A stretch of 7,926 bases of DNA, from the NCBI GenBank assembly GCA_905480065.1, contig CAJQOV010000196.1, forward strand, positions 1 through 7,926. Direction: 5' to 3'. The notes below the pieces were generated by a model. The model saw nothing but the letters and a program-made list of their open reading frames with translations. It was not told where the DNA came from and did no database searches. Positions 1 to 4,868 of the stretch are shown here, piece by piece. This DNA comes from an uncultured Gammaproteobacteria bacterium (GTDB taxonomy: Bacteria; Pseudomonadota; Gammaproteobacteria; UBA9214). The translations under genes were made by a program, and so were the position numbers. Position 1 is the first letter of the stretch. Each line of letters begins with the position of its first letter.

Positions 1-663
1 GCCGCCGCCTACGTACACTACACGCCGAATGAAACCATCGGTGGTGTCGAGTTTCACTCGATACCGGATACCGGCGGCGTGCCGCTGGTGGCAGACATGT
101 CATCGACGATTCTTTCGCGTCCGTTCGATGTGTCGCGTTACGGGCTGATCTATGCCGGTGCGCAGAAAAATATCGGGCCGGCCGGCCTCACGGTGGTGAT
201 AGTGCGTGATGACCTGATTGGCGAGACCCTGCCGGGTACGCCGACGATGTTCGATTACAAGGCGCACGCTGACAACGATTCCATGCTGAACACACCGCCG
301 ACTTTTGGCTGGTACCTGGCCGGGCTGGTATTTGCCTGGCTGCAGCAGCAGGGTGGGTTGTCCGCCATGGCAGAGCGTAACCGGCGCAAGGCGCAGTTAC
401 TGTATGACGCGATCGATGCGTCCGCCTTTTATCACAGTCCGGTCGCTCCGGATTGCCGTTCGTGGATGAACATACCGTTTACGCTGACCGATGCCGCGCT
501 GGATGCCGACTTTCTGGCCGCTGCACGTGCCGTCGGCCTGCTCAACCTCAAGGGGCATCGCTCGGTAGGCGGCATGCGGGCGAGTATCTACAATGCCATG
601 CCCGAAGCGGGTGTCGCCGCGCTGGTGGAGTTCATGGCCGAATTCGAGCGTTCACATGGCTGA
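1..663 (+). CDS. serC: Phosphoserine aminotransferase, 3' part (5' end outside window)
   Basis: SerC is the pyridoxal-phosphate enzyme that converts 3-phosphohydroxypyruvate and glutamate to phosphoserine and 2-oxoglutarate; the same enzyme makes 4-phosphohydroxythreonine in pyridoxal phosphate synthesis. The frame is open from base 1, giving 220 residues ending at TGA 661-663. Visible marks are HYTPNETIGG (window residues 6-15), ADMSSTILSRP (31-41) with the cofactor-ring Asp32, the Schiff-base motif AGAQKNIGPAG with Lys56 (codon 166-168), NTPPTF, and the C-terminal GHRSVGGMRASIYNAMP (185-201). Aligned from memory to the 362-residue E. coli protein (Lys198), about 142 N-terminal residues lie upstream and the C-terminus is full length. 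A later GTG (79) is internal and not the start. It heads the supraoperon but is cut off from the next gene by 566 bases of repeats. Confidence 0.97.
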   Translation, partial: AAAYVHYTPNETIGGVEFHSIPDTGGVPLVADMSSTILSRPFDVSRYGLIYAGAQKNIGPAGLTVVIVRDDLIGETLPGTPTMFDYKAHADNDSMLNTPPTFGWYLAGLVFAWLQQQGGLSAMAERNRRKAQLLYDAIDASAFYHSPVAPDCRSWMNIPFTLTDAALDADFLAAARAVGLLNLKGHRSVGGMRASIYNAMPEAGVAALVEFMAEFERSHG

Positions 664-677
664 TTCCCGGCCGGGAA
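664..677. repeat. Perfect 14-bp palindrome abutting the serC stop
   Basis: TTCCCGGCCGGGAA starts one base after the serC TGA. It is fully self-complementary, so as RNA it can fold only as a 5-bp stem with a 4-nt loop. It is followed by AAAG, not by a T-run, so an intrinsic terminator is unlikely. A protein-binding site or chance are both possible. Confidence 0.5.
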
Positions 678-771
678 AAGCGCCACGCACCACTGCACGC
701 TGATGCACGGTCCGGGCAGGCACAAGTACCTGTGTGATGACATTGAATCAGGCTGTTAACCAGGTGCCGGG

Positions 772-790
772 CACGGCATCACTTGCCGTG
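772..790. repeat. Stem-loop, 7-bp perfect arms
   Basis: CACGGCA (772-778) pairs perfectly with TGCCGTG (784-790) around the loop TCACT. No T-run follows on either strand. It lies between serC and the REP-like fragment; its role is unknown. Confidence 0.5.
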
Positions 791-810
791 GTACAAACAA
801 GCTGTCCACG

Positions 811-826
811 CTCCCTCCGGGGAAGG
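811..826. repeat. REP-like fragment (third, partial copy)
   Basis: CTCCCTCCGGGGAAGG matches the hairpin core of the two fuller REP-like units (975-995 and 3585-3605), with one G missing compared with the copy at 3589-3605. The outer 5' bases of the stem are absent, so this looks like a decayed or truncated unit. It lies 18 bases before the left end of the mobile-element candidate. Confidence 0.6.
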
Positions 827-867
827 TGATTCGTGCAATAACAAGGGGTCAGACCCACAGCTGTCCC

Positions 868-896
868 ACATACATGTACTGAAAGTACATGTATGT
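868..896. repeat. Perfect 13-bp hairpin with GAA loop
   Basis: ACATACATGTACT (868-880) pairs without mismatch with AGTACATGTATGT (884-896) around a 3-nt GAA loop. It begins at the inner edge of the left terminal repeat of the candidate mobile element. No T-run follows, so it is not a usual terminator. Hairpins of this kind near element ends can be recognition sites for Y1 (HUH) transposases, which is a possible but unproven role. Confidence 0.75.
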
Positions 897-924
897 CCAT
901 AAATGAACGCATTGCACGGAGCGG

Positions 925-954
925 TTGATAGTGACAGGACATGAAAGCTATATA
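925..954 (+). promoter_or_regulatory. Candidate sigma-70 promoter inside the repeat element, facing serA
   Basis: TTGATA (925-930, five of six to the -35 consensus) and TATATA (949-954, four of six to the -10) are 18 bp apart. Transcription would run through about 270 bases of repeat hairpins before serA. This is the best -35/-10 pair I found in the gap, but the AT-rich stretch could mimic one by chance. Confidence 0.35.
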
Positions 955-974
955 CCACTGTATAAACTTACGTC

Positions 975-1018
975 CCTTCTCCCTCCGGGAGAAGGACAGG
1001 ATGGGGGATAGAAAATCA
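975..1018. repeat. REP-like unit A (left arm), 9-bp hairpin plus tail
   Basis: CCTTCTCCC (975-983) and GGGAGAAGG (987-995) form a perfect 9-bp stem with loop TCC, followed by a conserved tail (CAGGATG, GGGGATAG, AAATCA). Unit B at 3585-3629 is the same at 41 of 44 positions plus one inserted base. The tail's GGGGAT and AAATCA also pair with TGATTT (1030-1035) and ATCCCC (1037-1042), making a second hairpin spanning 1004-1042. Confidence 0.8.
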
Positions 1019-1110
1019 GGTAGTTGGCTTGATTTGATCCCCTCTCCCCAACCCAACCTCGGTAATTGCTCCATGCATTACTCTCGGCTCTGGCTCCTGC
1101 TGCGCTCTAC

Positions 1111-1130
1111 CGAGTCCACCCCTGGACTCG
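1111..1130. repeat. Stem-loop, 8-bp perfect arms
   Basis: CGAGTCCA (1111-1118) pairs perfectly with TGGACTCG (1123-1130) around the loop CCCC. It lies between the two REP-like arms of the candidate mobile element. No T-run follows. Confidence 0.6.
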
Positions 1131-1154
1131 TACCTCCTGCGTCCATGCAGTCGT

Positions 1155-1169
1155 CCCGGAGGGAGAGGG
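1155..1169. repeat. REP-like unit A, inverted right arm
   Basis: CCCGGAGGGAGAGGG is the reverse complement of 975-989 with one mismatch, 12 bases in a row being perfect (TCTCCCTCCGGG). The same inverted arm, 16 bases identical including the preceding T, is found at 3670-3685. Pairs of inverted units like this are typical of REP/BIME-type elements, which are mobilised by REP-associated Y1 transposases. Confidence 0.75.
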
Positions 1170-1229
1170 AGTTTATGGGACAGCAGTGGGTCAGACCCCA
1201 TTTTCTTTTTCCTTCATCATGACAAGGCC

Positions 1230-2393
1230 ATGTACAAGATACTGACGCTGAATAATATCTCACCCGCCGGACTGGAACACTTTCCGCGCGATGGCTACGA
1301 GGTGGCCTCAGAGATCCAGCACCCGGATGCCATCCTGCTGCGATCCTTTAACATGCACGACATGAAGATACCGGATTCGGTGAAGGCGATTGGCCGTGCC
1401 GGTGCCGGGGTCAACAATATCCCGGTGGCGGCCATGAGCAGGGCCGGCATAGCGGTTTTCAATGCGCCCGGGGCCAATGCCAATGCGGTCAAGGAACTGG
1501 TGATAGCCGGCATGCTGATGGCGTCACGCAATCTGTGCCAGGCCTGGGAATTTGCCCGTTCGCTGGAAGGGGATGACGCAACGATTCACAAGGCCGTCGA
1601 GTCGGGCAAGAAGCAGTTCGTCGGCTTCGAGTTGCCGGGCAAGACGCTGGGCGTGGTCGGTCTCGGTGCGATCGGCGTGCAGGTTGCCAACGGCGCGCTG
1701 GCGCTCGGCATGAACGTGATCGGTTACGATCCGGCCATTACCGTCCAGCGCGCCTGGGAGATGTCCTCGCAGGTGCACCAGGCGACCAGCATCGAAGACC
1801 TGCTGGCCAATGTCGACTATGTCAGTTTTCATGTGCCGCTGGTTGACGAGACCCGCAATATGATCAATCGCGAGCGCCTGAAACGGAGCCGCAACGGGCT
1901 GGTGATCCTGAATTTCTCGCGTGCCGGTGTAGTGGATGACCAGGCCGTGGTAGCGGCGATCGACGCCGGCAAGGTATATGCCTATGTGTGCGATTTCCCC
2001 AGTAACCTGCTGAAAAACCACCCGCGGGTGATTGCGCTGCCGCATCTCGGTGCATCGACCCTGCAGGCCGAGGAAAACTGTGCGGTCATGGTGGTCGACC
2101 AGGTGCGTGAGTACCTGGAGCATGGCAATGTGCGTAATTCAGTCAATTTCCCCGAGTTGTTCATGCCGCGTAGTGAAGGATTTCGCATCGCCATCGTGAA
2201 CGAGAATGTCCCCAATATGCTGGGCCAGATATCGACCTGCATGGCGCAGGCCGGGCTGAATATCCTGGATATGCTCAACAAGTCGCGCGGCGATCTCGCC
2301 TGTACGCTGGTTGATGTCCATTCTGCGCCGCCCCAGCAATGCATGGCCGATATTGCCGCTATCAGGGGCGTGCTGAATGTGCGGTCGCTGTGA
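1230..2393 (+). CDS. serA: D-3-phosphoglycerate dehydrogenase, short ACT-domain form
   Basis: SerA oxidises 3-phosphoglycerate to 3-phosphohydroxypyruvate with NAD, the first step of serine synthesis; SerC upstream does the next step. The 387-residue protein has a substrate domain (about 1-95 and 285-310) with GRAGAGVNNI (55-64), a Rossmann domain with GLGAIG (144-149) and Asp167 in GYDP, catalytic Arg231 in NFSRAG, catalytic His272 in PHLGAST, and a C-terminal ACT domain (about 318-387), usually the serine-feedback site. Where most family members have the catalytic Glu (FPTEP in E. coli) this one reads CDFPSN, so Asn259 stands in that place. I recall a subgroup with DFPN-type motifs, so this may be normal for it. 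The ATG at 1230 starts the conserved N-terminus (MYKILTLNNI); AAGG at 1224-1227 is too close to be a good ribosome site. Stop at 2391-2393, 47 bases before pheA. Confidence 0.93.
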   Translation: MYKILTLNNISPAGLEHFPRDGYEVASEIQHPDAILLRSFNMHDMKIPDSVKAIGRAGAGVNNIPVAAMSRAGIAVFNAPGANANAVKELVIAGMLMASRNLCQAWEFARSLEGDDATIHKAVESGKKQFVGFELPGKTLGVVGLGAIGVQVANGALALGMNVIGYDPAITVQRAWEMSSQVHQATSIEDLLANVDYVSFHVPLVDETRNMINRERLKRSRNGLVILNFSRAGVVDDQAVVAAIDAGKVYAYVCDFPSNLLKNHPRVIALPHLGASTLQAEENCAVMVVDQVREYLEHGNVRNSVNFPELFMPRSEGFRIAIVNENVPNMLGQISTCMAQAGLNILDMLNKSRGDLACTLVDVHSAPPQQCMADIAAIRGVLNVRSL

Positions 2394-2440
2394 CCGCCTG
2401 ATGGCTGCCATTCTTGCCACGATCCGCTACTATCTGACAC

Positions 2441-3523
2441 ATGGCTGACAACGACAAGCTGGACGGACTGCGCAAGCGCATCGATGCACTGGATGAACAG
2501 ATCCAGCGGCTGATCAATGACCGTGCGGCCGTTGCCAGGGAAGTGGCCGCGGTCAAGCTTGCCGAGGGAGCCGATACGCACTTCTACCGGCCGGAGCGTG
2601 AGGTCGCGATTCTGCGCCGGGTCAGCGAGCGCAATACCGGGCCGATGCCGAGCGAGGAGATGGTGCGACTGTTCCGCGAGATCATGTCAGCCTGCCTGGC
2701 GCTGGAGCAACCGCTGAATATCGCCTATCTAGGCCCGGAGGGAACGTTCACGCAGGCCGCCGCCCTCAAGCAGTTCGGCCATTCGGTGCGCACCATCGCG
2801 CTGAACGGCATTGATGACGTGTTCCGCGAGGTCGAGTCCGGTGCAGCGCATTACGGCGTGGTACCGATAGAAAATTCCACCGAGGGCGTGGTGCGGCACA
2901 CGCTGGACCTGTTTCAGCATTCGCGGCTGAATATCTGTGGCGAGGTGCAGTTGCGCATCCATCATTATCTGCTTGCCAGAGATGCTGATGCCACGATCAC
3001 CCGGGTACTTGCGCATCAACAGGCGCTGGCCCAGTGTCGTGGCTGGCTGGAAAGCAACCTGCCGCACGCGGAACATCTCGCCGTGGCCAGCAATGCCGAG
3101 GCCGCGCGCATGGTCAGCCAGCAGGATGGTGCAGCGGCTATCGCCAGTGAAACCGCCGCGGAAATTTACGGACTGGCGATCCGCAACCGGAACATCGAGG
3201 ACGAGCCGGACAATACCACCCGCTTCCTGGTGATTGGCAGGCAGGCGGCATTGCCAAGCGGCAATGACCTGACCTCGCTGCTGATCTCGGTACGCAACCG
3301 CCCCGGCATGCTGTATGCCATGCTTGAGCATTTCGCGCGCAATGGCGTCAGCATGACACGTATCGAGTCGCGTCCTTCGCGCAGAGGGGTCTGGGATTAC
3401 GTGTTTTATATCGATGTCGAGGGGCATCGTGACGACGCGCCGGTCGCGGCGGCGCTGGCCGAACTCGATAAAGAGGTGTTTGCCGTCAAGGTGCTGGGAT
3501 CCTATCCGCGCGCCGTGATTTGA
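2441..3523 (+). CDS. pheA: P-protein: chorismate mutase / prephenate dehydratase
   Basis: A bifunctional cytoplasmic enzyme: chorismate to prephenate, then prephenate to phenylpyruvate, the phenylalanine branch. The 360 residues hold an AroQ-type chorismate mutase helix bundle (about 5-90) with Arg11, Arg28, Lys39 and YRPERE (49-54), then prephenate dehydratase (about 92-270) with YLGPEGTFTQAA (96-107), VPIENSTEG (141-149) and the catalytic TRF motif (Thr260-Arg261-Phe262), and an ACT domain (about 278-355) with NRPGMLY (286-292) and ESRP (309-312), the usual phenylalanine-feedback site. GMLY replaces the GALV of E. coli, a common kind of variation. Length and domain order match the family (E. 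coli 386 aa). The ATG at 2441 is chosen because the mutase N-terminus follows at once; no clear Shine-Dalgarno precedes it. It follows serA by 47 bases and is probably cotranscribed with it. Confidence 0.97.
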   Translation: MADNDKLDGLRKRIDALDEQIQRLINDRAAVAREVAAVKLAEGADTHFYRPEREVAILRRVSERNTGPMPSEEMVRLFREIMSACLALEQPLNIAYLGPEGTFTQAAALKQFGHSVRTIALNGIDDVFREVESGAAHYGVVPIENSTEGVVRHTLDLFQHSRLNICGEVQLRIHHYLLARDADATITRVLAHQQALAQCRGWLESNLPHAEHLAVASNAEAARMVSQQDGAAAIASETAAEIYGLAIRNRNIEDEPDNTTRFLVIGRQAALPSGNDLTSLLISVRNRPGMLYAMLEHFARNGVSMTRIESRPSRRGVWDYVFYIDVEGHRDDAPVAAALAELDKEVFAVKVLGSYPRAVI

Positions 3524-3533
3524 TCCGCACTAA

Positions 3534-3561
3534 CCGGATCGGCCTGGTTGTCCTGATCCGG
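3534..3561 (+). other. Stem-loop after pheA, possible weak terminator
   Basis: CCGGATC (3534-3540) pairs perfectly with GATCCGG (3555-3561); a G-T wobble and a G-C pair can extend the stem to 9 bp with a 10-nt loop. It starts 10 bases after the pheA stop. The sequence after it (GTAACATAC) has no T-run, so it is a poor intrinsic terminator; it might slow RNA polymerase or protect the 3' end of the message. Confidence 0.4.
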
Positions 3562-3584
3562 GTAACATACTTGCTCGAGGCATT

Positions 3585-3629
3585 CCTTCTCCCTCCGGGG
3601 GAAGGCCAGGATGAGGGGATAGGAAATCA
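3585..3629. repeat. REP-like unit B (left arm)
   Basis: A second copy of the unit at 975-1018, in the same orientation: 41 of 44 positions identical, plus one inserted A (3614). The hairpin arms are CCTTCTCCC (3585-3593) and GGGGGAAGG (3597-3605). The A-to-G change in the 3' arm relative to unit A replaces a T-A pair by T-G, so the fold is kept in RNA. Confidence 0.8.
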
Positions 3630-3669
3630 CAGGGCCGTTGCTTCTGCCGATCTGCTTACCCCGGTCCGC

Positions 3670-3685
3670 TCCCGGAGGGAGAGGG
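3670..3685. repeat. REP-like unit B, inverted right arm
   Basis: These 16 bases are identical to 1154-1169 and are the inverted partner of 3585-3599 (14 of 15). The two arms are about 70 bases apart here, against about 165 in element A. Element B lacks the GGGTCAGACCC outer ends, so it is the simpler inverted-pair form. Confidence 0.75.
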
Positions 3686-3693
3686 TGGTACTG

Positions 3694-3723
3694 TTGTGAT
3701 ATGTTGATTCATTTGCGTATAAA
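3694..3723 (+). promoter_or_regulatory. Candidate promoter for hisC-tyrA-aroA-cmk
   Basis: TTGTGA (3694-3699, four of six) and TATAAA (3718-3723, five of six) are 18 bp apart, just downstream of REP-like unit B. A start near 3730 would leave a leader of only about 11 bases, with GGAA (3730-3733) as a partial ribosome site seven bases before the hisC ATG. The local change to AT-rich sequence in a GC-rich region supports the call. The -10 could instead be TAATAC (3724-3729), but then no well-spaced -35 is seen. Confidence 0.5.
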
Positions 3724-3740
3724 TAATACGGAACCTTTTA

Positions 3741-4868
3741 ATGCCTTCCGCTGAGTCACACTTTCTCGATCTGGCCGCCCCCGGTGTGCGTGGGCTGACG
3801 CCGTACCAGCCCGGCAAGCCGGTGGCCGAGCTGGAGCGTGAGCTTGGCATCCGCAATGCCATCAAGCTGGCATCGAACGAGAATCCGTATGGTCCGAGTC
3901 CGCACGCGCTGGCTGCGGCGCAGGCCGCACTGCAGCATATTGCGCGCTACCCGGAGGGTAGTGGTTATCAGCTGGTCGAGCGGCTGGCGGCGTTGCATGG
4001 CGTGGCGCCCGGCTGCATCACGCTCGGTAATGGCTCCAATGATGTCCTCGACATGGTCGCCCGGGTATTCCTGACCCCGCAGCACGAGGCGGTGTTTTCA
4101 CAATATGCTTTCGCCGTCTACCCGATCTCGGTGCAGGCAGTGGGGGCGGTCGCGCGCGTGGCACCGGCGCATGACGGCAGCCGTGGCCCGGCGTACGGTC
4201 ACGATCTGCACGCCATGGCAGCGCAGGTCGGTGCACAGACGCGCGTTGTGTTTATTGCCAATCCGAATAATCCGACCGGTACCTGGTTGCCGGCCGCTGA
4301 GCTGGAAGGGTTCGTCGCGCAGTTGCCGGCGCATGTGATGGTCGTCATCGACGAGGCCTATTTCGAATACGTTGCCGATGCGCACTACCCGGACAGCTCG
4401 CGCTGGCTTGAACGCTATCCCAACCTGATCGTTACGCGCACCTTTTCCAAGGCCTATGGCCTGGCCGGACTGCGCGTCGGCTATGCACTGTCGCATCCGC
4501 AGGTGGCGGGTCTGCTGAATCGCGTGCGGCAACCGTTCAACGTGAACCTGGTGGCCCAGGCGGCGGCGCTGGCCGCGCTGGACGACAGGCAGCATCTGGC
4601 GAAATGTGTACGCCATAACCAGGCGGGCATGCAGCAACTGGTGGCCGGTTTCGAGCGGCTGCAGCTTTCCTGTATCGAATCCGCCGGCAACTTCGTTGCC
4701 GTGGATGTCGGGCGCCCGGGCCCGGAGGTATACCAGGCGTTGCTGAAAGAAGGCGTGATCGTGCGTCCGGTGGCGAACTACGGCATGCCGCAACACCTGC
4801 GCATCACCATCGGCAAGCCGGAAGAGAACGAACGTTTCCTGCAGTCCCTGCAGCGGGTGCTGGCATGA
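3741..4868 (+). CDS. hisC: Histidinol-phosphate aminotransferase, probably also aromatic aminotransferase
   Basis: A class I/II fold pyridoxal-phosphate aminotransferase of 375 residues, usual for HisC. Motifs: KLASNENPYGPSP (42-54) at the substrate end, LGNGSND (95-101) holding the cofactor phosphate, ANPNNPTG (173-180), the cofactor-contacting DEAY (204-207), Schiff-base Lys237 in TFSKAYGLAGLR, and Arg245 in the same stretch. The named reaction is imidazole-acetol phosphate plus glutamate to histidinol phosphate. Its place between pheA and tyrA, away from other his genes, fits a broad-specificity paralogue that aminates phenylpyruvate and hydroxyphenylpyruvate (or prephenate), as proposed for HisC proteins in this supraoperon; sequence alone cannot settle substrate preference. 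The ATG at 3741 gives the normal N-terminus. Its TGA overlaps the tyrA ATG (ATGA, 4865-4868), so the two are likely translationally coupled. Confidence 0.95.
   Translation: MPSAESHFLDLAAPGVRGLTPYQPGKPVAELERELGIRNAIKLASNENPYGPSPHALAAAQAALQHIARYPEGSGYQLVERLAALHGVAPGCITLGNGSNDVLDMVARVFLTPQHEAVFSQYAFAVYPISVQAVGAVARVAPAHDGSRGPAYGHDLHAMAAQVGAQTRVVFIANPNNPTGTWLPAAELEGFVAQLPAHVMVVIDEAYFEYVADAHYPDSSRWLERYPNLIVTRTFSKAYGLAGLRVGYALSHPQVAGLLNRVRQPFNVNLVAQAAALAALDDRQHLAKCVRHNQAGMQQLVAGFERLQLSCIESAGNFVAVDVGRPGPEVYQALLKEGVIVRPVANYGMPQHLRITIGKPEENERFLQSLQRVLA

Larger units (their letters stand above)
844..1200. mobile_element. MITE-like non-autonomous element with imperfect terminal inverted repeats
   Basis: Bases 845-868 and the reverse complement of 1176-1199 match at 22 of 24 positions, with weaker similarity continuing to 873 and 1171. 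Both ends carry the near-palindromic core GGGTCAGACCC. The roughly 357-base interior has no transposase, but it holds a 13-bp perfect hairpin (868-896), a candidate promoter (925-954), an inverted pair of REP-like arms (975-989 and 1155-1169) and further hairpins at 1004-1042 and 1111-1130. Terminal inverted repeats around a short non-coding, hairpin-rich core fit a MITE moved in trans. I see no clear target-site duplication (flanks AATAACAA and ATTTTCTT). It could instead be a composite of two repeat families. I recall similar GGGGTCTGACCC ends in other proteobacterial intergenic repeats; that needs a search. Confidence 0.6.
664..1229. other. Gene-free, repeat-rich gap between serC and serA
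   Basis: No credible gene lies in these 566 bases; the short open frames run through repeats, have no ribosome site and look like no protein I know. Contents from left to right: a 14-bp perfect palindrome directly after the serC stop (664-677); a 7-bp stem with a 5-nt loop (772-790); a REP-like fragment (811-826); and a probable mobile element (844-1200) containing several hairpins. The last 29 bases, T-rich and then CATCATGACAAGGCC, lead into the serA start. No T-run follows any hairpin on the + strand, so I do not call a terminator. Confidence 0.85.

Noticed and set aside
664..677. Palindrome after serC as an intrinsic terminator
   Set aside because: Usable stem is only 5 bp and it is followed by A residues, not T.
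748..1074. 108-codon - strand open frame in the same gap
   Set aside because: It spans the repeat hairpins and the left element end; composition follows the repeats and there is no start context.
811..1169. CRISPR array from the repeated CTCCCTCC-type motifs
   Set aside because: Copies are few, unevenly spaced, partly inverted and themselves hairpins, and no cas genes are near; REP-like repeats explain them.
941..1222. 93-codon + strand open frame in the serC-serA gap
   Set aside because: It runs through the REP-like arms, hairpins and terminal repeat, has no ribosome site, resembles no known protein, and is better explained by the repeats.
4098..4796. 232-codon open frame antisense to hisC (and similar ones opposite pheA and serA)
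   Set aside because: Shadow of GC-rich codon use on the coding strand; no motif and no ribosome site.
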